Origin: Leucobacter celer subsp. astrifaciens
GTDB taxonomy: Bacteria > Actinomycetota > Actinomycetes > Actinomycetales > Microbacteriaceae
Direction: 5' to 3'
NCBI RefSeq assembly: GCF_001273835.1
Contig: NZ_JHEI01000139.1
Coordinates: 1-64,000 of the forward strand
DNA: 64,000 nucleotides
Shown here: positions 58,448 through 64,000 of the stretch, in pieces
Layout of the letters: each line of letters starts with the position of its first letter
Position numbering within the stretch: the stretch's first letter is position 1
Program-made: the position numbers and the translations under genes
Notes under the pieces: model-generated
Told to the model about the DNA's origin: nothing
Databases searched by the model: none
What the model saw: only the letters and a program-made list of their open reading frames with translations

Positions 58448-59413
58448 CTAGTTGAAGATCTCGCGGTAGTCGTCGACGTTGTCCGAGGTCACGATGGTGA
58501 TGGGGACGTCGATGAAACCCTTCGGGGACGCGCCCCCGAGAATCGCCTTCACCTCTCCGACGGCTTCGACGCCCTCCTGGCGAGGATCCTGCTGGATCAC
58601 GGCCTCGACGAGCCCGCTGTCGATGCCCTTGATCACCTCGGCGGTGAGATCCCAGCCGATGATCTTGGTCGCGGAGCTCCCGCCCGAGAGCGCGGCGACG
58701 GCGCCGACGGTCGCGGGCTCGCCGGTGGTGTAGATGAACTTGAGGTTCGGCTGCGCCGTCACGAGATCCTGCGCGGCGGTCGCCGCCTTCTCCTGGACGT
58801 TGTCGCCGTTGACGCTCTGCGTGTGGATCGCTCCGGCAGCGTCGATGGTGGCGCGGAAGCCGTCTTCGCGCTGATTCTGGATGAACGAGTTCTTCGCGTC
58901 GACGACGCCGTACTGGCTGCCCTCCACGAGGCCCGCGTCGATCATCCATTCTCCGGCTTCCACGCCGCCGGCCTCGTTGTCGACGCCGACGAAGGTGTCC
59001 ACGCCCTCGACCTCCGCGTCGATGGCGATGACGGGGATGCCCTGGGCCTGGGCCGCCTCGACGGCGGGCTTCACGCCGTTGACGTCGATCGCGACGACGA
59101 TCAGAGCGTCGACGCCCTGGGTGACGAAGTTCTCGATGTCGGAGCTCTGTCGCGCAGAATCGTTGTTGGCGTTGGCGATGGTGAGCTCGCAGCCGAGCTC
59201 GTCGGCCGCTTCCTGGGCGCCCGCATTCATCTCCGTGAAGAATATGGCGGTCTGGTTGATCTGGGTCATCCCGATGGTGCAGGAATCGCTGGTCTGGGAG
59301 CCGCCGTCCGCGGCGGGGGACTCGTTGCCCGTGGTACATCCGGGCAGGACCGCGAGGGCCGCGGTGGCTGCAACAGCGATCAGCGCTGTGCGTCGTGGGA
59401 ACCGAGTGCGCAT
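58448..59413 (-). CDS. sugar-type ABC substrate-binding lipoprotein
   Basis: 321 residues. Signal peptide RRTALIAVAATAALAVLPGC with lipobox LPGC, then a periplasmic-binding-protein type I fold (RbsB-like): TIGMTQINQTAIFFTEM, NFVTQGVDALIVVAID, VIAIDAEVEGVDTFVGVDN and IIGWDLTAEVI. The start ATG 59413 has GGAGG eight bases upstream. First gene of the operon. It should bind a pentose, hexose or nucleoside-like ligand. The ligand is not readable from sequence. Confidence 0.93.
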   Translation of the reverse strand: MRTRFPRRTALIAVAATAALAVLPGCTTGNESPAADGGSQTSDSCTIGMTQINQTAIFFTEMNAGAQEAADELGCELTIANANNDSARQSSDIENFVTQGVDALIVVAIDVNGVKPAVEAAQAQGIPVIAIDAEVEGVDTFVGVDNEAGGVEAGEWMIDAGLVEGSQYGVVDAKNSFIQNQREDGFRATIDAAGAIHTQSVNGDNVQEKAATAAQDLVTAQPNLKFIYTTGEPATVGAVAALSGGSSATKIIGWDLTAEVIKGIDSGLVEAVIQQDPRQEGVEAVGEVKAILGGASPKGFIDVPITIVTSDNVDDYREIFN

Positions 59414-59435
59414 GGAATACCTCCGTTGGTATGTG

Positions 59436-59455
59436 CTTGGCAATCGATTGCCAAG
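59436..59455. promoter_or_regulatory. LacI-type operator, perfect 20-bp palindrome
   Basis: CTTGGCAATCGATTGCCAAG is its own reverse complement and has the central CG of LacI-family operators. It lies 23 bases above the binding-protein ATG and 77 bases before the divergent lacI-type gene, so one site could control both directions. TTGGCA inside it could serve as a -35 on the reverse strand, with TACCAA 17 bases on. Confidence 0.85.
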
Positions 59456-59531
59456 TGATGTTCGACGATACCCTGGGAACCGAGCGAAGAGAATGGGCTC
59501 GGAGATATCGATTCGGTAACGGAGGTGCGCG

Positions 59532-60530
59532 GTGGCGACACGCGGACGGAACGTGACGATGCGCGACGTGGCCGATCACGCGGGCGTATCGTCCGCAACC
59601 GTGTCCCGAGCGCTGACGGGAAGCCGATCGATGTCGGCCGAGATCCGTGAGCGTGTGCTCGCGAGCGCCTCTGAGCTCGGCTACCACGTGAATCTGCTTG
59701 GGCGGGCGCTCCGCACGCAGCGGCTCAACGTCGTCGGGCTCATCATGCCGAACCTCGAGAACCCGTTCTTCGCCGCGCTCGCCGAGGAGCTCGGGAGCGT
59801 GCTGCGAGGAGCGGGGTTCGACCTGCTCGTCAGCAGCGCCGGAGACGACGTGGCGGTCGAGCGGCGGGCAGTGGAGTCCTTTCTGGGGCAGCAGATCCAC
59901 GCGCTGATCGTGATCCCGAGCGATGAGCGCGCCAGTGCCGATGCGCTGCGGCTGGCGGTCGAGCGCGTGCCGACCGTGCAGTTCGATCGGCAGGTGCAGG
60001 ATCTGGACGTTCCCTATGTCGGATGCGACAACGTCCGGGGGATCGAGATGATCGCCAGTCACGTGAGAGAGGTCACGCCGGCCGGGCAGCCGACGATCTT
60101 CATCGGGGCCGAGATCATCTCGTCGTCGGCCCGTGAGCGTCGGGAGGCGTTCGAAGCGCTCATGCCTGAGGCGATCTTCATGAACGGAACCTTCGGGGTG
60201 GAATGGGGGCACAGCGCGGCGCGCGAACTGCTCGAGCGCGGGATCCGGTCGGGGACGATCGTCGCGTCGGCCGACGTGATCGCGCTCGGTGTGCAGAGCG
60301 AATTGCAGGCGAACGGGATCGGCGTTCCACGCGATTTCCGAGTGATCGGCTTCGACGGCGTCGGCGTCGCCGGCTATGCGTTGCCGGCCTTGACCACCTT
60401 GCGTCAGCCGGTCGAGGAGATGAGCCGTGCGGTCCTCGAGCTGATCTCCGATGGGTCGCAGCCCGACAGCTCGCGACGAGAACTCGTGGTCCCGGAGTTC
60501 GTCCCGGGAGACTCCAGTCCGGTCCCGTGA
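59532..60530 (+). CDS. LacI-family transcriptional regulator
   Basis: 332 residues. The N-terminal helix-turn-helix is TMRDVADHAGVSSATVSRALTG with hinge VLASASELGYHVN; the rest is a sugar-binding domain (VVGLIMPNLENPFFAALAE, VIGFDGVGVAGYALPALTTLRQP). The start is GTG 59532 with GGAGG upstream. It is divergent from the ABC/hydrolase operon, with the palindrome between them, so it almost certainly represses that operon until its ligand is present. Confidence 0.93.
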   Translation: MATRGRNVTMRDVADHAGVSSATVSRALTGSRSMSAEIRERVLASASELGYHVNLLGRALRTQRLNVVGLIMPNLENPFFAALAEELGSVLRGAGFDLLVSSAGDDVAVERRAVESFLGQQIHALIVIPSDERASADALRLAVERVPTVQFDRQVQDLDVPYVGCDNVRGIEMIASHVREVTPAGQPTIFIGAEIISSSARERREAFEALMPEAIFMNGTFGVEWGHSAARELLERGIRSGTIVASADVIALGVQSELQANGIGVPRDFRVIGFDGVGVAGYALPALTTLRQPVEEMSRAVLELISDGSQPDSSRRELVVPEFVPGDSSPVP

Positions 60531-60586
60531 ATCGTGGCCGTTGCGAGGCGCGATAGGATGTTCAAGATGTCCATGGAGAGTAAGCA

Positions 60587-61396
60587 GTGACGACCCGAGG
60601 TGAGAACGCGTCTCACCGGCGACTGCGCTACCGCAAAGACAGCGATATCGAGATCGAGCTCTCCTGGTTCGGGATGACCGATGTCGGCCGTCGGCGCGAT
60701 ACGAACCAGGACAGTTACGTCGCTCTGCCGCCCATATTCGCGGTGGCCGACGGCATGGGCGGGCACTCGGCCGGAGAGATCGCCTCGGCCGCGGTGGTGC
60801 GCAGACTCGCGGAGCTCGGCGGCAGCACGAGCGTCGGCGAGTCCGACATCGATGAGGTGCTCAGCGACGCCGTCGACGACATCGAGCTCGACGCCGGAGA
60901 GACCGAACTCGGTGCGGGGACCACGGTGACCGGGGTCTGCATCAGCGCCGAGGACGCGCCGACCTGGAAGGTCTTCAACATCGGGGATTCCCGGGTCTAC
61001 CAGTACTTCAAGGGTGCGCTGAGCCAGATCACCGTCGATCACTCCGTCGTGCAGCACCTCATCGACACGGGGGCCATCACGGAAGAGGAGGCGGAGGTCC
61101 ACCCGCACGCCAACGTGATCACCCGAGCGGTCGGGTTCAACGAGGCGCCGATCCCGGACTACACCGCGCTCGCCCTGATCCCGGGCCAGCGCCTGCTGAT
61201 CTGCTCCGACGGGCTGACGAAGGAGCTCACGGACATCGGGATCCAGCACTTCCTGGCGACCCAGCCGACCGCCGAGGAGGCCGCGCGCACGCTCGTGCAG
61301 CAGGCGCTCGAGAACGCCGGCCGCGACAACGTCACGGTGATCGTGATCGACGTGCACGCCGTCGGCGAGGACCGCACCGAAGAGATCACCATGTGA
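60587..61396 (+). CDS. PP2C-type serine/threonine protein phosphatase
   Basis: 269 residues. Metal-binding motifs of bacterial PPM phosphatases: GMTDVGRRRDTNQDSYV, VADGMGGHSAGE, GDSRVYQY, LLICSDGLTKEL and GRDNVTVIVIDV. No membrane helix, unlike PstP, so it is a soluble enzyme. The start is GTG 60587 (GGAGAGTAAGCA upstream). It lies 56 bases after the lacI-type gene. Its partner kinase is not in the window, and its connection to the neighbours is unclear. Confidence 0.92.
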   Translation: MTTRGENASHRRLRYRKDSDIEIELSWFGMTDVGRRRDTNQDSYVALPPIFAVADGMGGHSAGEIASAAVVRRLAELGGSTSVGESDIDEVLSDAVDDIELDAGETELGAGTTVTGVCISAEDAPTWKVFNIGDSRVYQYFKGALSQITVDHSVVQHLIDTGAITEEEAEVHPHANVITRAVGFNEAPIPDYTALALIPGQRLLICSDGLTKELTDIGIQHFLATQPTAEEAARTLVQQALENAGRDNVTVIVIDVHAVGEDRTEEITM

Positions 61397-61403
61397 CCTG
61401 CTT

Positions 61404-61530
61404 CGCCGGTCGAGCGGATGTTTCTCGCCGGTTGAGTCGCGCGCTTCCTCCCGTCGGCCCGTGATGAACCTGCGAGGAGTCGATACTGCGGAACCTCGGG
61501 TTTCGACTCCCTTCGCTCACTCAACCGGCG
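61404..61530. repeat. interspersed palindromic repeat, copy 4 (long loop)
   Basis: CGCCGGTCGAGCGG, then CGCCGGTTGAGTCGCGCG, and after about 70 bases GGGTTTCGACTCCCTTCGCT and CACTCAACCGGCG. It ends the phosphatase transcript region. The remaining bases up to 61650 show no gene. Confidence 0.75.
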
Positions 61531-61649
61531 GGCCGGCGGGCTCTGCTCGCGTCGAGGCCCCTCCGCGGGAGGGGGCGCCGGAGCATGTCCGCGAGTTGTG
61601 GAACCGAGTGTCTTCGGGGATGCAGGCCAGGTGGGGCGGGGCGCTGGGG

Positions 61650-61679
61650 TTGACAAGAGATTTCGCGCAGAACTAGGCT
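61650..61679 (+). promoter_or_regulatory. promoter of the KstD-like dehydrogenase
   Basis: A consensus TTGACA (61650-61655) and TAGGCT (61674-61679) are 18 bases apart, about 60 bases before the ATG. Confidence 0.8.
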
Positions 61680-61689
61680 GTAGCGTAAT

Positions 61690-61705
61690 GCGCAAGACAT
61701 TGCGC
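61690..61705. promoter_or_regulatory. possible operator next to the promoter
   Basis: The inverted repeat GCGCAA-GACA-TTGCGC lies at the expected transcription start region, extended by AA/TT with one mismatch. A good roadblock position for a repressor. The cognate regulator is not in the window. Confidence 0.5.
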
Positions 61706-61736
61706 TTTGCACAAGACCAGTGAAGGTGGGTCGCCG

Positions 61737-63446
61737 ATGTCGTCGTCACGTTCCATGAGTGGGACCGGGTCCTACGACGTCATCGTGGTAGGCGCTGGAG
61801 CGGCCGGCCTCTCGGCTGCGATCTTCGCGGCGCAATCCGGTGCCAGCGTGCTGGTGCTCGAACGGTCTGCGAGCATCGGCGGCACCAGCGCTCTCTCCGG
61901 GGGGTGGATGTGGCTTCCCGGCGCATCTCGGGCGGAAGCCGCGCAGGCGGACTCCCGGGAGGCGGCGGAAACCTATATCCGAAGCATCGCGGGCGATCGC
62001 TATCGCTCGGACCTGGTCGCCGCGTACCTCGACGGTGTCCCCCCAGTCTTCGAAGTGCTCGAGCGGAGCGGATTGCGCGCCGTGCACGCCGAGACCGCAC
62101 CCGACTACTCGGAGCATGCGCCCGGCGCCGTCAGTGGAGGGCGTGCGATCAGCGCTGACGCTTGGAGCGCGCACGGGCTCGGCAGGAGACGGCGCGATGT
62201 GCGCAGGCCGCTGAGATCGATGCGGGTGTTCGGCGTCGTGCCTCAGCTCGGTGATGAGCTGAACGATTTCGTGCAGGCCAATCGGTCTCTCGGCTCCTTC
62301 GCCCGCGTCGCGGTGAAGATCGCGGCGGCCGCGCTGCAAACTATATGTTTCGGCCGCCCCACGAGGCTCACGAACGGGAACTCGCTCGTGGCACAGCTCT
62401 ACAGGATCGCGCTGGACGCGGGGGCCGAGTTCGTATTGGGGGCGCGAGTAGAGGAACTCACGGCGACCGGTGCCAGGGTCGACGGAGTCGTCGCGGTGAG
62501 GGCGGGGCAGTCGCTGCGCCTCTCGTCGAGGGGCGGGGTGATTCTCGCCTGCGGTGGAATCTCGCACAATGGCGACCTCGCCGCCAAGTACTTCACCCAC
62601 GTCGGACGCGGCCTCGCGCACTGCTCCGTGACGACTGCGGAGCACGACGGGGAGGCTGTGCGGCTGAGCGCTCCGTTCGCGTCGAGGTTCGCAGAAGATG
62701 TCGAACAGCCGGCGGCGTGGGCGCCCGTGACCGCGTTCGGCGTCGAAGGGAGAGAGGTCTTCCCGCACTTGCGGAGCATCGGACTGCCGGGGCTCATCGC
62801 AGTGAACGCGGACGGGAGCAGGTTCACGAACGAAGCGGATTCGTATCATGATTTCGGGCAGGCACTCATCGCGGACGGCGAGGGGCGATCCGCCGCGAGG
62901 GCCTACCTCATCGCAGACGCGAGAACGATGAACACCTACGGGATCGGATATGCCAAGCCGCTGCCGATTCCTCGACTCGCCTACTACCGGAACGGATATC
63001 TGGTGAAGGGTCGCACTCTGGACGAGATCGCGCGCAAATGCGGTGTCGATGCCGAGGTGCTGAGGCGCGCGGTTGCGGAGTACAACGCCGATGCTGAGCA
63101 GGGCATCGACACGCGTTTCGGGCGAGGGGAGACCTTTTACAACAGGTTTCGGGGAGACAAGGGGCATCGGCCGAACCCGAGCCTTGGGCCGATCGGCAGG
63201 GCGCCGTACTACGCGAGTCCGATCACCATTGGCGATCTCGGCTCGTTCGTCGGTCTCGACGTGGATCGTCATGCGCGTGTGCTGGGGGAGTCCGGAGAGC
63301 CTGTCGAGGGACTCTACGCCGCGGGCACTGCGGCGGTGAGTCCGTTCGGGGGCGCGTACCCGGGATACGGCGCGATGCTCGGGCCTGCGGTCGTCATGGG
63401 TGCGCTTGCGGGGGAGTGGGCTGCAGCCACGGCGACGGGTGAATGA
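61737..63446 (+). CDS. FAD-dependent dehydrogenase, KstD/fumarate-reductase flavoprotein family
   Basis: 569 residues. The FAD motif DVIVVGAGAAGLSAAIFAAQSG is near residue 18, with SIGGTSALSGGWMWLPG after it; TRLTNGNSLVAQLYRIAL mid-chain and GLYAAGTAAVSPFGGAYPGYGA near the C-terminus are typical of 3-ketosteroid-delta-1-dehydrogenase and related flavoproteins. The substrate could be a steroid, urocanate or another enoyl acid. ATG 61737 with GAAGGTGGG is preferred over TTG 61707. A similar flavoprotein gene follows. Confidence 0.85.
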   Translation: MSSSRSMSGTGSYDVIVVGAGAAGLSAAIFAAQSGASVLVLERSASIGGTSALSGGWMWLPGASRAEAAQADSREAAETYIRSIAGDRYRSDLVAAYLDGVPPVFEVLERSGLRAVHAETAPDYSEHAPGAVSGGRAISADAWSAHGLGRRRRDVRRPLRSMRVFGVVPQLGDELNDFVQANRSLGSFARVAVKIAAAALQTICFGRPTRLTNGNSLVAQLYRIALDAGAEFVLGARVEELTATGARVDGVVAVRAGQSLRLSSRGGVILACGGISHNGDLAAKYFTHVGRGLAHCSVTTAEHDGEAVRLSAPFASRFAEDVEQPAAWAPVTAFGVEGREVFPHLRSIGLPGLIAVNADGSRFTNEADSYHDFGQALIADGEGRSAARAYLIADARTMNTYGIGYAKPLPIPRLAYYRNGYLVKGRTLDEIARKCGVDAEVLRRAVAEYNADAEQGIDTRFGRGETFYNRFRGDKGHRPNPSLGPIGRAPYYASPITIGDLGSFVGLDVDRHARVLGESGEPVEGLYAAGTAAVSPFGGAYPGYGAMLGPAVVMGALAGEWAAATATGE

Positions 63447-63471
63447 GTTCCGTGTGATCCGGGATCTCCCG

Positions 63472-63521
63472 TGGTCAATCAATGGACATCTGCGTATAAT
63501 TGTGTATACATAAGAATACAC
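63472..63521 (+). promoter_or_regulatory. promoter with overlapping GntR-like palindrome
   Basis: TGGTCA (63472-63477) and a consensus TATAAT (63495-63500) are 17 bases apart. Immediately after lies GTGTAT-ACATAAGA-ATACAC (63502-63521), containing TGTATACA, the type of site used by many GntR proteins. The segment is strikingly AT-rich for this window. It would allow separate, ligand-controlled expression of the last gene. Confidence 0.75.
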
Positions 63522-63541
63522 TGAAGCATCGGAGGATAATT

Positions 63542-64000
63542 ATGACCGAGGGAGCACTGGACTTCGACGTGATCGTGGTCGGGGGCGGGAACGCCGGTTA
63601 CGCGGCGGCGCTCGCCGCGGCGACTCGTGGACGCAGGACCGTGCTGCTCGAGCGCGGAGAGCGGGGTATGCAGGGGGGTAACAGCTTCTACACCGCGGGG
63701 GCCTCGCGCATCGTGCACAATGGCCTGACCGATCTGCAGGACTTCATCGAGCAGGACGAGCGTCACGAGAGAACCGAGGTTCCGCCCTATACGGCCGAGG
63801 ACTATCTGGGCGATCTGGACAAGGTCACGAGCGGACGCAATGACAAGGCCATGAGCGAGGTGCTCGTCGCCGAGTCGCAGACCACGATGCGCTGGCTCAA
63901 CGGTCTCGGGTGCAGGTATCGCCTCATGTATGAGCGCCAGGCGTATGAGCGGCCGGACGGTGGGTACTTGTTCTGGGGCGGACTCCATGTAGGAAACGTC
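63542..64000 (+). CDS. FAD-dependent dehydrogenase, TcuA-like, N-terminal part
   Basis: The first 153 codons; the gene runs off the window. The FAD motif is DVIVVGGGNAGYAAALAAATRG, followed by MQGGNSFYTAGASRIVHNG; the asparagine in GGGNA and GGNS are seen in tricarballylate dehydrogenase TcuA and relatives. GGAGG lies eight bases before ATG 63542. It is close to the upstream KstD-like gene (95 bases) but has its own promoter and operator. The substrate is probably a tricarboxylate-like or enoyl acid; without the C-terminal half this is tentative. Confidence 0.8.
   Translation, partial: MTEGALDFDVIVVGGGNAGYAAALAAATRGRRTVLLERGERGMQGGNSFYTAGASRIVHNGLTDLQDFIEQDERHERTEVPPYTAEDYLGDLDKVTSGRNDKAMSEVLVAESQTTMRWLNGLGCRYRLMYERQAYERPDGGYLFWGGLHVGNV

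Noticed and set aside
61461..61676. Small forward open frame between the phosphatase and flavoprotein genes
   Set aside because: It translates the palindromic repeat and has no ribosome binding site or recognisable sequence.

Overview
The window looks like the chromosome of a high-GC actinobacterium, most probably a Microbacteriaceae member close to Leucobacter. This is inferred from base composition, GTG/TTG starts, leaderless -10 boxes, and the order argS ... lysA-hom-thrB-rho-prfA ... prmC-atp. Position 1 is a contig edge: the first 19 bases are all G and are probably a sequencing or assembly artefact.

Layout. 1-1.9 kb: an accessory patch with a cut-off gene, an Imm33-like (DUF2185) protein, an ankyrin-repeat protein and a lipoprotein gene frameshifted in a G run. 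2-9.3 kb: a GntR regulator and a reverse-strand operon (glutamine-synthetase-like ligase, gamma-glutamyl hydrolase, aldehyde dehydrogenase, short-chain dehydrogenase) divergent from an ethanolamine-type permease. This reads as amine assimilation through gamma-glutamylation. 9.5-15.8 kb: a tandem glycine riboswitch followed by gcvP-gcvT-gcvH-sdaA, for glycine and serine breakdown. 16-18.9 kb: an MFS transporter, a RibD/DHFR-like protein and a YbaK-type deacylase. 19-32 kb: tRNA-Arg(CCG), argS, a DUF2993 protein, a PucR/alcohol dehydrogenase/APC permease module, then lysA-hom-thrB (aspartate-family amino acids), rho and prfA. 33-40 kb: a cargo block (AbiEi/DUF559-like protein, GNAT, MFS, cysE, cysK, HYR-domain surface protein). 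40-50.7 kb: prmC, a YrdC/Sua5 protein, a WecA/TagO transferase, and an AtpI-position membrane protein followed by the complete atpBEFHAGDC operon and its terminator. 51-60.5 kb: yaaA, then an eight-gene reverse-strand catabolic operon with its own sugar-type ABC transporter, controlled by a divergent LacI regulator with a perfect 20-bp operator. 60.5-64 kb: a PP2C phosphatase and two flavoprotein dehydrogenases, the second cut by the window end.

The most unusual observation is the rho gene. It sits in the standard place and keeps a normal RNA-binding domain, but its ATPase motor has lost the Walker A lysine and threonine, the catalytic glutamate and the LTGGVD Q-loop, without frameshift. It looks like a motor-dead Rho. 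The second lead is the LacI-controlled operon. It combines a nucleoside hydrolase, a PfkB kinase, a carbamoyl-amidase-type M20 hydrolase, a phosphotriesterase-like hydrolase and a ThuA-like protein, a combination I cannot match to a known pathway. Several families of intergenic palindromes also recur through the window.
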